64,000 nt of DNA from Blepharisma stoltei (GCA_914767885.1 CAJZBQ010000046.1:310001-374000), one strand, 5' to 3'; positions 32,441 to 44,854 are shown, numbered from the stretch's first letter. Notes: generated by a model not told the origin, from the sequence alone. Numbers and translations are program-made.

Positions 32441-32795
32441 TATTTTATATATAAAATAAACAATCTGATTAATTAGCCGCATCAGCACTTCTTTTTATTA
32501 GTTTCAATACTATACTCATTATAATTATTATTTTCTTTATATTATTAAGTACTTATAAATCAGTATATTTCGCTTATTTGATGCACAAAAAACCTGGCAT
32601 TTTCAAAGTCAAAATAAAAGCAATCTCTTTTAAAGCCTGAAAATTCAATTTTGAAGTGTGAAATTCAAAATAGAAAATTTTATAACGCCTTAATTTATCA
32701 AAAATATAAAAATACTGGCCGGAAAAAGCGATAAATTATTCAAAATGCATATTTGATTTCTGAAGATCTAATTTACAATATTTATAATACTTTAT
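32441..32795. other. AT-rich intergenic spacer
   Basis: 355 bp between two convergent genes; nothing recognisable. Confidence 0.5.
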
Positions 32796-33815
32796 CTAAT
32801 TAGGATACAAATCCATAGCAAGATCTGAAAATGTTGGTTTTTTCATAGTAGCTCGACTATAATTAGTGCCACTTCCTGGACTTGCATTATCCTGTGCATC
32901 CTTTAAATTTGATACTTCAAATCTTTTTTTCATGATCAGCCTATCAATTGCAGCGGCTGGATTGTTTAAGTTGCTTAAATCCTGCATTTCTTTATTCATA
33001 AGTGACTTTATCCGATTTTTAATAGAACTTTCAGTCCTTGTTGTCATTTCTTTCGAAATCAAACTTCAATGGTTGCTATGCTCTTTATGGAGCTCCAAAA
33101 GCGTTAAATCCTCTACCGCGCTCCACTCCCCTCTGTTCACCGTTGGATTTAAATGGTTATTCCATCTTTCTTTACATTGTTTTCCAGTCCTGATTTTTAT
33201 GTTTCTATGCACTTTTGTATTCAAATGGTTCGCAATTTGTCCCCACTTCAGTTTTTGAGCCAAAACCATGTCTTTTATCATGTCATCTTCAGTTGGCGAC
33301 CATGTCCCAGACCTCAATGTTCCAGAAGTTCGAATTTCGTAAATTTTTGCCATGCATTGCTCTGCAGTCTTGTCAGTGTTCCTTGCAATCTCTATGAAGT
33401 CAATTATTTGCAGGTCTTCAATGGCTTTGTTTTTTTGCTCGCAAAACGTTTTTGTTAGTGCATACAAAGCTTCAACTTGGTCACGTTTCCATGTCCTTTT
33501 GTATTTGGGCTTTGGCTCGGTTTGTTCATCTAGAAGTGGAATAGGTGCAATTGGTGAATAAATAGGAATTATAGGGTAGACGCAGCCTTCTTGGATTGGA
33601 ATAAGGTTGATTGTAGGAAGAATAGGCTTTAATCCAGGCTGAAAGTTCATATTTATGGTGAAATTAACTGTGAACTGAAATGGAACGTCAGTAAAGCTAC
33701 CAGCAAATAAATTTAAAACGTAAATAATTTGTGGCCCAATTTTTATTTTTTCCTTATAAACTTCTCTTTTATGACAGTTTATTCGAATATTGTTGAGAAT
33801 TATTATTATCTCCAT
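32796..33815 (-). CDS. Myb (R1R2R3-type) DNA-binding protein
   Basis: 339 aa with TGA read as Trp. Three SANT/Myb repeats: R1 TWKRDQVEALYALTKTF; R2 GTWSPTEDDMIKDMVLAQ with WGQIANHLN...RTGKQCKERWNNHL; R3 GEWSAVEDLTLLELH with HWSLISKEMTTRTESSIKNR (the third helix Trp is TGA). Likely a sequence-specific transcription regulator in the nucleus. Start is either ATG 33815 or the in-frame ATG about 55 codons later (MNFQPGLKP); the extra N-terminal stretch is hydrophobic and could be non-coding. Residues after R3 are polar. Confidence 0.88.
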
Positions 33816-33889
33816 TTAACTCACCCCATATTTTTGAATTTTGGTTAGAGATTTATAAGACAAATAAATTAAAGAAGTAAGATTATTAC

Positions 33890-35944
33890 TTACCACATAT
33901 TTCCTCCGTTCATATAACCTCTATAAACGCTGTGGAACCTGATTTGCATAAAGACTGGGCCATACATGGCAACAGCAAGTTCGCAGTCCCAAAGCCACTT
34001 AGCGCATTATAAAGTTAGCATCCTTGGCAGTGAGTAAATTTTTTATTAAATATATTTTGTATAAATTTATTTTATAATAATTGAATCTGAAGTAAGCATA
34101 TATAGAATTTTAGACAGCCTGCGTTTTAAAACATAAATTTATGAATTATATAAAATATTTTTCTAAATATTTACAAATTGGATTTTTTTTAAATCATAAA
34201 CTCATTAAAAGAAAACCCCCTGATCACAACACGATTTTTAATTGGGAGTTAGCGCAAAGTCTTTTCTAGATGCCTAGATCCCATGCAAGAAATTCTTTTA
34301 GCAACTTCAGATCTTGGGATTCTTCTCTTGGCGTATAGTAATTCAGTGCCGATTTCGCTTGACCATGAGCCTAAATTGGTGTTGTTTAATAAGTCATTAT
34401 AATAGCGATTTCTAGCTCTATAAAGTTCAGACTCCATAATGTAGTCAGTGTAGCGTTTTGTTCCACATAAACAAGCTTGAGGGGAAATAAAGGCTGACAA
34501 ATCTAAACTTTGAGTATAATGCCCCCATATTGCAGCATTGCTATAAGGGAAATAGTGGTTTGAGTGTCCTCCGAAATCTTCGATTTCTCCAAACCAGGTA
34601 TGGAAATAGTTATACTGAAGCCATGCGTGGTTAATGATAGAGTCTCTTTCAGGCACGTAGTCTCCACACAGTCTTACTAACATTTGGAAAGCATAGAAGT
34701 CTTCATGATTCCAGCTTGGGGCTTGGAAGAAAATCCCCATATGAGCTAAATCTACATCATCATCTCTAATAGTGACGGTTGAAGGTGTAAAAATTGGTCT
34801 GTCATCTCCTGTAATTTCTCTGCCTGACTTACTCTCCTCCTTTAAAGTGAGCAAATATTGGTTTACTCGCTCTTGAAGAAGGCTAATTTTTTTTAAAAAC
34901 AATAATGCACAATAAATAAAAATTTTTATCGATCTTATAAATCCTAAATATAAAAAAAATCTAATTTAATTTATATTTAAGAAATAAAACTGCTTAAAAT
35001 TTAATGAATTAGCTAATAACAATTATTAAATTTATATTAAAATATTTTACACAAAAAATTTTTGCTCGCTTTTAAAGAGGATTAATTTTCTAAAAAAAGA
35101 ATTTCAATTATAATTCGCATAAAGGTTTAGCAACTTTTCCAAAATATTTTTCTCCTAATTCAGCTATTTGTTTGTGGTCTACATTTCCAGTAGCAGTCAA
35201 AACCATTCTTGGAGCAATATAGTGAGCATCAATATAATCTTTGATAGCGTCCTGAGTGATATTCTGAATGCTTTTTTGGTTTCCTCTAATTGGCTGCCCA
35301 ATCATGTGGTCCCTATATGCAGTGTAGTGAATATTTTCTAAAATCAGTCTTTTGTTGTCAGCTGTGTCAAAAAGTGCTTCAGCGCTTTCAGCCTTTTGTT
35401 CTTCAATAGCGTTTTTGTTGAATTTTGAAGAAAGGACGACGTCAGCAAGAATTTCCATTGCTTTTGCAGTATAAGCTTTAGGCACTTCAATGTGAAACTC
35501 AGTGACTTCTTTTCCTGCTTTAATCCTAAGCTCGCCTCCAATGTTTTCTACATCTCCAGCCAGCTGAAACTTGCTTCTTTGCTCGGTCCCTTTAAATCTG
35601 AGTTTTCTAACAAAGTGGCCAATTCCATTGACTTGGAAATTTTCATTACGGACACCAGCTTTCACAATAACACATAAGTGAGCTAAAGCGTTATGGCTAG
35701 CTTCTGATGCAACCAAAAGGCCATTGGAAAGGGTTGCTTGGTTGCAAGGATAAGAATACTTGAGTGCTTCAGGAATTACCCCATCCTCAAGTTCTCCGTG
35801 GTAGACGAGCTTGCTCTTTGAAAATTGGGAAACATCTGAGGTTGGGTCAAGAACGTAAGCTGAAGGGTTGCGAGTTGTGGTGAGATTAGAGTTAAATCGC
35901 ACTAGGGAGCGAACTATAGGCAAGACGCGTGCTCTCATAACCAT
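33890..35944 (-). CDS. M16 peptidase-like protein: MPP / bc1 core subunit
   Basis: About 493 aa after removing IESs near 34000-34275 and at 34830-35127. The N-terminus MVMRARVLPIVRSLVRFNSN is an arginine-rich mitochondrial presequence. M16 features follow: TLSNGLLVASE, GIGHFVRKLRFKGTEQRS, RDHMIGQPIRGNQKSI, RDDDVDLAHMGIFFQAPSW, GTKRYTDYIM, and the C-terminal DCELAVAMYGPV. The zinc motif HxxEH is HFVRK here, so it is probably not catalytic: a complex III core protein or inactive MPP partner. The junction near 34000-34275 is unsettled (the obvious GCGCTAA join gives a 1-nt frameshift; a join at 34275 is in frame but drops about seven residues). Confidence 0.8.
34000..34276. mobile_element. IES in MPP/core gene, borders uncertain
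   Basis: AT-rich insert with ACTCCCAATTAAAAATCG at its upper end and the family A core (TTTTAGACAGCC..TTTTAAAACATAAATTTAT). GCGCTAA occurs at both natural borders (about 34000 and 34250), but joining there shifts the frame; TA at 34275-34276 with TA at 34000-34001 keeps it. Confidence 0.55.
34830..35129. mobile_element. 298-bp IES in MPP/core gene
   Basis: TA-bounded; one end TACTCTCCTCCTTTAAAGTGAGC, with an inner matching copy TAATCCTCTTTAAAAGCGAGC (minus strand). Removal of 298 bp joins GKVA to KSGREITGDD, the normal M16 linker. Confidence 0.78.
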
Positions 35945-36288
35945 TTTATAATTTATTCAAGGCCATTCCTTAAGCTATCTATCTTTAAATGCAAAATCGG
36001 CTGTGAAAATTCAAGATTGATACACAGAACAGGGGACCTCACATGGTATAGTTATGATAAAATATGCTCAGACTACAGTCAAAATTATATATTCAATTTC
36101 AAGGATTTTTATCAAATAATTAATAAAATCAAATTTATGAAGAAAAGCTGGAAATATCCTCAAAATAACCCACAAGGATTTTCATATGATGAATTTGAAA
36201 ATATTAAAAAGGGTATTTAGTATAATTGCTGCAATCATATAAATTCCGTAATTTAAACTAAAATTTGAATACCTCTCTTCATCAATAA
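35945..36288. other. Divergent intergenic region
   Basis: Lies between the divergent MPP/core and HECT genes. A 67-codon frame (36017-36220) has only a TTG start and no similarity; I do not call it a gene. Confidence 0.4.
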
Positions 36289-39200
36289 ATGGCAGAATCA
36301 TCAGGCAGCAGTGATAATAATATGAAAAACTCAAATCTGTTTGACTCCCCTAGCAGTGGCGATGAACATGCCGACAGAGGAGGATTAATTTCTTCTCAAT
36401 TTTCAGGCTACTCCAATATCTCATACTCATTCCAATCCGTTATTTCTGCACTGGAGAGCTGTGACGACATGATGCTGCTACAATCATTAAATCAACTTTC
36501 AATTGATTTAGCGATTGCCCAAGAAGACATCTTGGCCGCGATGCCTCTAGATCAGCTGGTCTACGCTTTGGTGACTTGTCTGCAGAAAGAAGACTTCCCT
36601 GACATTGTTTTGTACTCCATGAATTGTCTCACAAATATCTTGGATACCATGCCGAATATAACAGGCCTAATTGTAGCTCGAGGAGGAATAGGAGTTCTTA
36701 GCTCCAAGCTGATGAACTTTGATTTCATAGACATGGCTGAGCAAGCTATTAAGCTGATTGAAAAGATCTCTTATGAATCTGCTTTAGATATTGTTAAAGA
36801 AGGGGTTTTCGAGACAATGATGAATACACTGGATTTCTTTGAATTGGAGACTCAGAAAAAAATATGAAGGATTGCAATTAATATTGCCAAAGCAATGATT
36901 TCTCAGCAGTGCTTTTTGCAGCATATTATGCCGATGCTACCTCAAATACAGCCAATGCTTATACATAGGGGAACTGATATGGTGGGACAAGCAGAGCTTG
37001 TGATTGATTTTTTTATAGCTTTGTTGGAAAACGCGATAGGGCTGTTTAGCAGCGATTTAAAAATGCTGCAAGGAAATTTACAAAATTTGAATGAGCAAGG
37101 GATGATGCGGAATTTAATAGAAATTATTCAGCAGGCTCCGTCGCTCAACCTTAAAGTTTTCAAGCTATTAAGACTAATTTGCAAGATTTCACCGACGTTG
37201 AGCATGAGCTTGCTTTCTATGGGAATATGTACAATACTTAAAGATGTACTTAATAAATCCTATGAGTCTTCTAGCAGTGACTATTTGCTTGAAGCTTTTA
37301 ATTTGATCGATATTATTGTGCCAGTTGATAATCCGAAAGATGCAATTGAAAAAGAAAGGCTACAAATTTTCAGAGAGAGTAACCAATATTTAAGTAATAA
37401 ACAAATTAGCTTAATTTAACTAACTTCTAGTTGGGCTTCTAGTTGTGCAGAGTTGGTGAGACGCCCTTTTCTCCGTCTTTTCGCTACTCTTGAATTCATG
37501 TCGGACCTCGCAGTTCTGCTAGCTCATTCTAGTCTTGTGAAACCATTCGGGAACCTAGAAGTATAGGAAACACTAGCGTGACTCGTTCTATCTGACTTTT
37601 CTCCAGCGCCTGTTCAGCACAAGAGTCTTGCCTTTTATATCAGTAGGAGAAAAAGGCAAACACAATACTCAAGGTGGGTTAGCATAGAATTCCTCACCAT
37701 TTTCTCTTCTTGTGCAGAAGTCCACGTGCAAAAACCTAACCCCATAATGGGTATGGGAAAAGAATTTAACTTACTCTCCCGTATGCGAGCAAGTAAAGCC
37801 ATTAGATAATTCTGTTGAATTTTAAACAGCTTGGATTTTAAAATATAAATTTTAGCAAATTAATATTTGATTTAAAATTATTTATAAATAAAATGGCATT
37901 CTGTTCTAGAGAAATTAGTTCTGCTAATTTTCTCTCCCTCATGGAATTTTATTTATGGGGTTGGGTTTTCTCTCAAGACCTTTTGCAGGAGCAGCAGCAG
38001 CAGTTTAGCTTTGGAATAGCCAGAGGAACTGCTCCGCGGTGCATCCACGAAGCTCAGAGTTTTATCTCTCAGCATATCCAAGGAGGGTAACCTTAGGCTG
38101 AACACGCTCAGAAGCTTAGTCAGACTAGCGCAGCAGCATCATTGGGTGAGAAGCGCTGGCCAGGGTGGCAGGCGTGCATTTGGGATGGTCCGACCTTTTG
38201 GATCAGAAATGTCCATTTTAAAAACTTTGTATATAGTAGGAATATGAAATAAAGTATTAAATATATGGGTAAGCATGCATAAATCGAGTTTTAATAACAT
38301 AAGAGAGAAAATACTGCAAAATCTTTTGGATTTACTGCTTGACCAACCCTCTTTGAGCAAAGAAAATGTTTTGGTTCATTGCAAGGGAGTGAGTTAATGA
38401 ATTACGCTTTCATCTGAAACCATTTTATTACTACAAACCAATATATTTAAACACAATTGGTGAGTCAGTTATCCCTCACTTAATTTTTGTCTATCAAAAC
38501 TGTATGGAAAGTGAGCTAAAAACTCTAACTTTGAAAACTTTTTATAAATTATTTGCAATATCTCCACCAGAATGCCTTACAATATATATAGACACCCAGA
38601 CACTTGCGTCATTTTTATCAGAAGTTTTGCATTCTCAGCACTTGAATCCTATTCATTGCGCACTGAAAATCATCAATATTTGCTATGATAAAATTCCTCA
38701 AGAAATCGCTGAACATTTTACTAGAGAAGGAATTATTGACAGAATTAATGCTTTAAATAAGCAAGAAGTGATTTCACAATTAAAACGATCAAAAGCTAAT
38801 GAGTCGCCTGTTGGTCTAAAAAAATACTCGAGATTTCAACAAGAAGAAAGAGAAAGCTCTTCTTTGAACTACTTTGAGCAGCTTATTATGAATTTAAATG
38901 GTGAGAAAGAAGTAATAAATATTGATGCAGAAACTGATGAATTTCTTACAAATATTCCGAATTTTAAACATCAGCTAAATTTGAAAAGTGACCCAAAAAA
39001 TGAATCCTTAGACTTATGCAATTCAATTATTGAAAAAAATAGCCATTTTGAAAATAAACATGCTTTAAGGACTGGAAAAAGCCTTAAAAAGCTTGCAGAA
39101 AAATTGGAATATGGGAGACAAGGAAATGCGAATGAAATATGGAGAAATTTGATATCAATGATAGAAAGTGATAATAAAATTAGCTTTTATGAGTTTAGCA

Positions 39201-41836
39201 ATTCAGGGATTGTTGAGGCTTTATGAAAATGGTTTAATCGTGGAGACTTAGAAGACTCAAAACAAGTGACTGTTCTAATTCATAGACTTGAAGAATTTTT
39301 AACAGAATTTTTAAAAGAAAATTCAAAAAGCCAGGTTCATTTAAAGAGCTTTTTAGCCCTTTTTGATGGAGCTGGGAACTATGGAAATAATTTAAATGAC
39401 ATAGGTCCTGAAAGAAATTATGAAAGGTCTAATCGATTTTTAAGCCAAAGGTCTAGGCTTACATTTATTTATGCCCCATCAGAAGAAGACTGATCAAGAT
39501 TAGGCGAAGCTTCTCAGGAATTTAATATAAGAAACAATTTTTTTGCAGCGAATAACAGAATTTGCATCGCAAGCGAACTTTCAATTCCATTTGCTGCAGT
39601 AAAAAGTCATTTATTAACTCCTCTTTAAACCGAACAAAAAATAATCCCAATTTTATTCGGGTTAAAACTTTATAGTAAATTATTTAATAAAGAATAATTT
39701 TATAAATATTAAAACATAAATTGAGCGTAAAGTTTTTGAGGGTTAATTTATTTATGGAGAATTAATTTAAAAATTTAATCAATTCGTGTGAAAACTGTTT
39801 AAATAATATTCGACTTACACTTTAACTATAAAATCAGGTCAAAAATAATTTTATAAAAATTAATAAAAAATTTTATAAAAATTAATAAAAATTTTATTCC
39901 AATTTAAAGTGGGTTTTATATATATTTTTCTCCTATCTAAGGGGGAGTAAGGGTAAAATCGAAAGACGATTTAAATAATTTTAAAAAATTATTCAAAAAC
40001 AAAAACCAACAAAGAAAAAATATAGCGAAAGCATTAAGAGAGTTAGGAATGGAAGGCAGCGAGTTTGGGAGGCTTTACAAAGCTAGCATCGCCCAAAATT
40101 TGTTTTCGAATGATATTGATATCACCGAAGAATGCGAGCTTAGGCCTGAAGCCAAAAATCAAGTTCTGGAACAAATTGATATAATTATGACAGTTAATGG
40201 CCAAGAAATTCATGATGGAATGACTACACTTGACGTGAGCAATAAATTTGGGAAATCAGATGAAATAAAATTCAGATTTGTAAAAATAAGTCAAAATAAA
40301 AAAGAAAGCAAAATGCTTGTAGGACAAAATATGATTTATAAAGAAATCCTCAATGATTGTGAAAATGTAGGAGTAGATATTGGAGAAAAAATATTTCCCT
40401 ATCTAAGAATTCTTAAACTCTTTTCGAAAATAAACGAGCTCTTGCCTTATCTTATGACTCCTTCATCGCTTTTATTCCAATCATTGTCTGAGTCATTTCG
40501 CCTTCACAAACTCGAATATGAAATTTTTCAAAGCAGCAAAATTAGTGTCATTCTCTCTAGGTTTGTTCAAGATAACAGAACTTCTCTGCCCTCTTGAACC
40601 AAGCCTTTAATCCAAAGCTGCAAATTTTTAGTCCCATTCACAATAAAGTCAGATATTTTCCAAATTTCAGATATTGGGCCGTATCTCGATACATGGGGAT
40701 ATGATATTTCTCAAAAAATAAAGGTCAAGATCAATAGAGAAAAATTATTGGAAGGCGCAACTGCTGCAATGAGAGATCCAAAAATGCTTAAATCTGCTCC
40801 TATAGAGTTTGAGTATGAAAACGAAGTTGGTACTGGAGTAGGCCCTACATTGGAATTTTATAGCCTTGTTGGAAAATCTATTCGAACACTTGATATTTGG
40901 AGAAATTCAGGAGATGAACTTGGCCTTTTCCCTGCTCCAATATTATCAAATTCAGCCAAAGTTAAAGATCAATTCCTCTTTATTGGCCGCTTAGTAGGAA
41001 AAGGCTTGCTTGACCAAAAGCAGCTTGACCTACCTCTAAGCCCTGCATTTTGGAAGCTAGCCTTAAATGAAAACTTGACTTTAAACGACGTGCTAAACGT
41101 TGACAAAAATTTAGCTAAAACACTATTCGGCCTGCAAGAAGTTGTAAACAAGAGAAATACCCTTTTAGCAGAAAACAAAAGGGTTCATAGCTCTAGCTTG
41201 ACATATAAAGGTACCCATATAGACGATTTATGCTTAACATTTGTGCTGCCAGGCTATGATACTATTGAGCTTAAAGAAAATGGAAAAAATATTGCCGTGA
41301 CTCTTAATAATCTCCATGAGTACATCACTTTGGTCTCAAAGTTCACGCTAATGCAGGAAACACAAATTTCAGCATTCAGAGAAGGGCTTAACTCAGTAAT
41401 CCCAATTGATATGCTGAAAGGTTTTACTGGCGAAGAGCTCGAATATCTGATATGTGGAGCAAGTAATGAAAGCTGGGACATTTCTACTATTCAAGAGTGC
41501 ATCATTCCAGCCCATGGGTATTTTCACTCTTCAAGTACTTTTCAGAACCTTTTGATTGTGATGTCGCAATTTAATAGCCAAGAAAAGCGCTCCTTCTTGC
41601 AGTTTGTGACTGGATCGCCAAGACTTCCAGTTGGAGGATTTGCATCATTAGTTCCGAAGCTAACAGTTGTAAAGAAAGATCCTGAAAACCCAGGAGTGCA
41701 TTCTGATGAGTATTTGCCATCAGTAATGACTTGCCATAATTATCTCAAAGTTCCTGACTACAGCTCAATTGAGATCTTGCAAAGAAATTTGAAGTATGCA
41801 ATGGAAGAAGGCTACGAAGCTTTTCACCTTTCATAA
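36289..41836 (+). CDS. HECT E3 ubiquitin ligase, UPL3/TRIP12/UFD4-like
   Basis: About 1458 aa after removing an 801-bp SINE-like composite (37414-38214), a 37-bp micro-IES (38395-38431) and a 333-bp IES (39615-39947). The N-terminal ~500 residues are armadillo-like helices starting SFQSVISALESCDDMMLLQSL, the layout of UPL3/TRIP12. The C-terminal HECT domain has EYENEVGTGVGPTLEFYSLV, FIGRLVGKGLLDQ, GSPRLPVGGFASLVP and the catalytic Cys in LPSVMTCHNYLKVPDY. These ligases handle ubiquitin-fusion (UFD) and related substrates. The stretch 38215-38394 (60 open codons, Leu-rich helices such as KILQNLLDLLLDQP) is taken as exon; a single large excision 37391-38447 would also keep frame and give 1385 aa. 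Confidence 0.88.
37414..38227. mobile_element. 801-bp SINE-like composite insertion in HECT gene
   Basis: Imperfect 13-bp direct repeats ATTTAACTAACTT (37414) and ATTTTAAAAACTT (38215), 10 of 13 matching, in the same codon phase. Body is GC-rich (37427-37770 and 38090-38214) with a TA-bounded element between (37772-38089). Host exon resumes as SLILKTLYIVGIWNK. Confidence 0.6.
37772..38089. mobile_element. Nested TA-bounded element in HECT insertion
   Basis: Left TACTCTCCCGTATGCGAGC, right GGATATGC-like inverted as ATATCCAAGGAGGGTA. Contains the family A core TTCTGTTGAATTTTAAACAGC and then about 200 bp of GC-richer sequence. Confidence 0.5.
38395..38433. mobile_element. Probable 37-bp micro-IES in HECT gene
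   Basis: TA-bounded segment starting TAATGAATTACG and ending TTTTATTACTA. Removal changes phase from VLVHCKGVS-stop to YKPIYLNTIGESVIPHLI, which leads into the next exon. Weak terminal symmetry. Confidence 0.5.
39615..39949. mobile_element. 333-bp IES in HECT gene (family C)
   Basis: TA-bounded; left TAACTCCTCTTTAAACC, right TCTAAGGGGGAGTA with subterminal CCAATTTAAAGTGGG. Removal joins AVKSHLL to RVKSKDDLNNF and keeps frame through to MEGSEFGRLY and the HECT domain. Confidence 0.88.
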
Positions 41837-42233
41837 CATTATTCTATATTCAAATTATAAAAGTATTAAAATTAAAACTCAGTATGAAAATTGTTTATAA
41901 AAGGATTTTAAATATGATTATGTATTTACAAACACTGATTAATGAATAATCATCCCTTATTTTTCTCACAAGATTTGGAAAAAATTTATAAGCCGCAGTA
42001 TATAAGAATATTTCACCACTAGAAAATAGTTGATATCAGCAATGAAGAATCAAAAGAAATCAGAAGAAAAAAAATTAATAATTACCTATGTGAATTAGGA
42101 CGCTTTTTTAAGATGGCAAATATTTTGCCATCCCAAAAAAAAGTCCTGTGAATTGGCTCCAACTAAAAATTTAGTTTATATGTTAGATTTTTATTAAAAA
42201 ACAGATATATATTTTTAAACTCTTGCAACTCAT
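41837..42233. other. AT-rich intergenic spacer
   Basis: About 400 bp, nothing recognisable. Confidence 0.5.
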
Positions 42234-42596
42234 ATGTCGAAGCCAGAAGAAGAACCTTTCATAGAGCCAGAGAACGCAGACAACGCAAAAGAAGCTAAAG
42301 ATCAACCCTCACAAGCACTAAAAGATGAAAAAGGCCTTTCGTTTTACGGAGTTTATCATCCTGAAAAACAATCCAAGAGTGAAAGTTTATTATGCCCTGA
42401 ATGCCATAAGCAAACTTGAAGCAGAGTTGAGTCAAGACCTGGAAAACTCACATATGGATGCTGCTGCTATCTTTGTTTAATAGGTTGGTGTCTCTGCTTA
42501 TGTTATGTTCCTTTTTGCATTAAACGATGCAAAGACACTTATCATTTTTGTGCAAACTGTAATGCACCTTTATCGATCAATTACTCCACATACTAA
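42234..42596 (+). CDS. LITAF-like (CDIP-type) zinc-binding membrane protein
   Basis: 120 aa with TGA-Trp at residue ~62 (KQT-W-SR). The polar N-terminus is followed by CPECHKQT, a Cys-rich hydrophobic stretch TYGCCCYLCLIGWCLCLCYVPFCIKRCKDTYHFCANC and NCNAPL. That is the LITAF domain pattern: two CXXC knuckles around a membrane-inserting helix, with the late HFCxxC pair. Such proteins are monotopic on late endosome and lysosome membranes. Length and layout fit the family. Confidence 0.88.
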
Positions 42597-42686
42597 TATA
42601 AAAATTAAAAAATAAAATTATCAAAAATGCTTTATTTATTTTTAATTAATTTGGGATAGATGGTAGTATAATTTAAGAAACATTGA

Positions 42687-44854
42687 CTAATTAATAATTT
42701 GATTTATAGAAGTTGTCGCTCCTCTTAACCATTCTAAAGCAGCTGTTTCTCCTCTATTTTCCAAAATTGGACTCAAGTTTTGCCAAATTTTACTATGGTA
42801 AGCATTTATGTATTGAATGTCTCTTTGTGATAGCAGCCTAAAATCTAATAGATTTTTATCATATGGAACCATAGTTACATTTTCAAATCCCAGCAATCCT
42901 GGCACCAATGGGTGCATAACGACTAGTAGAATATTTTCAATTCTGATCCCAAAATGCCCTTCTTCATAATATCCAGGCTCATTCGCAACATTCATTCCTG
43001 CTTGAAATGGCTCAGTGCTTCCTTTGCATATACGATGTGGGCCTTCATGCACATTTAAAAAATAACCAACCCCATGTCCAGTGGCATGAGGATAGTCAAG
43101 ACCTGCTTCCCAAAGCCATTTTCTCGCAACTACATCAACTTCATTTCCACTCATTCGATTATACTCAGGCCATACAAGCCTTTCTACACCTAAATTCCCC
43201 AATAGCACTCTAGTATAGCACTCTTTTTCCCAATCTGTTGGACTCCCAAAGTGCATTGTTCTTGTCGTATCAATTGTTCCATCTAAATATTGACCTCCAG
43301 AGTCAAGCAGGTACATTTGATCATTTGTAATTTTAGCTGCAGTTTCTTGAGTTGGTGCATAATGAATTATAGCTGCATTTGGCCCTACAGACGATATATT
43401 TTCAAAAGACAATCCTGCATTTAATTCTTCCGATGCTCTAAATTCGTCTAGTTTTTCAACAGAAGTCCATTCGTTGAGATCTGCTCCTGAGTCTAATTGT
43501 TGTTTTAGTCAAGCAAAATACTTGGCTATAGCTACTCCATCTCTGATATGGCTTTCTCTGAACCCTTGCAACTCTCTTGGATTTTTAATCACTTTAATTT
43601 TAGCAATTAATCCTGGGTAGTGAATTGGGGTTTTAATTTTTTGGTAAAAACTGTAGCTTAGCTCATTTTTGTCAATTATGATATTTTCTTCAATTGTGCT
43701 TAAATAGTCTCATGCTGATTCATATGGGCGGACTTCTATATGGTTTTGAGATAAATAATCGTCGAGTCCATTTGTTTTTTCTGGGTTTATAAATAAAATT
43801 ATTTGATATCCTGCATTTGTAGCATGCAATAGTAAAAATGAGAAAAACAGTGGATTATATTGGATGTCTTTCCCTCTCAGATTAAGCAGCCACGCTATTT
43901 CATCTAAGGCTGATGTAAAAAGGTAATTCGAGCCAAGCCTACGTAATTGGTTCAAAACTATAAATATCTTTTGTTCAGCAGATACTCCTGCATACTTAAT
44001 ATCATGGATGAATAACTTTTCATTAGGAATGTTAGGTTGATCCGCCCAAATTGAGTTAACTAAATTCTTACTCCCCCTTTTTAGTGAGCAGAAAAAATTC
44101 GCTAGTAAGACAAGGCTGCTAATTTTATATCCAATTACAATAAATAAAAATATTCCTATTATTAAATTAAAAAACAATATTTCAACTTTAATAAATCCAA
44201 ATTTAGAAATATTTGAAATGAAATCTAATATATATATAAAATTTATATTTAAAAGACTTGAGATATTTAAATTTTAATGGAATTAATTGAAATCTCATTA
44301 ATATCAAACTATTATTTGGAAAAAATTTATTACTAAAAAATGCCTCATAACGAAAGGCTAATTTTCCCAAAAATAGGATTTTTCAAGTTTTGCTCGATAA
44401 CTAAGAAGGGAAATTAGACAAAGGCTTAAAAGTAAACCCTTTATCATTAAAATAAATTGTTCTAGCCAATACGCTTTCTGCACATATTAAAGCTGGATCA
44501 TATCCAATAGTGCTGCCAGTAGGTAAATTGCGGGTAATCCAATCAATATACGTAGGGTAGCCTATTGCCATCTTCATTACAGTCCACCCTTGATCAAGAT
44601 CCTCTTCAGCCTGAATATATTTTACCTTTTGTCAAAATCTCCCATCAGTTCATAACAAAGCCTGCTCTTTTGTTATTAAAATTTGTCCATTTGATCCTTG
44701 AAATCCTGATACAAATTCCAGTCTTTTGTCATGGTCACATAAGTTTTCGTTCTGATTATTTTTTTACGTTGTGGAAGTCATTATTGGGGAGAAAATAAGC
44801 ATCAATACTTTCTGAGCACATAAGTGCCCTTATTTGAGTCAGCTTCTCTGTCAT
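42687..44854 (-). CDS. XPNPEP1: Xaa-Pro aminopeptidase (M24B, XPNPEP1-type)
   Basis: 601 aa after removing a 16-nt intron (44752-44767, GTAAAAAAATAATCAG) and a 346-bp IES (44069-44414). Three-part layout: N-terminal VSGFQGSNGQILITKEQALLWTDGRF; middle DLVNSIWADQP-like NLVNSIWADQPNIP; C-terminal pita-bread domain with metal and catalytic residues in LLDSGGQYLDGTIDTTRT, HATGHGVGYFLNVHEGP, NEPGYYEEGHFGIRIEN. Cleaves N-terminal residues ahead of proline; uses two metal ions. The IES separates FTFKPLS from KNLVNSIW. Length matches human XPNPEP1 (623). Confidence 0.94.
44069..44416. mobile_element. 346-bp IES in Xaa-Pro aminopeptidase gene
   Basis: TA-bounded; TACTCCCCCTTTTTAGTGAGC at one end and AAGAAGGGAAATTA at the other. 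Removal leaves TCT AAG AAT TTA, giving KPLSKNLVNSIW as in the family. Confidence 0.88.

Noticed and set aside
36017-36220. 67-residue frame between the MPP/core and HECT genes
   Set aside because: Only a TTG start, no motif, AT-rich composition of a spacer.
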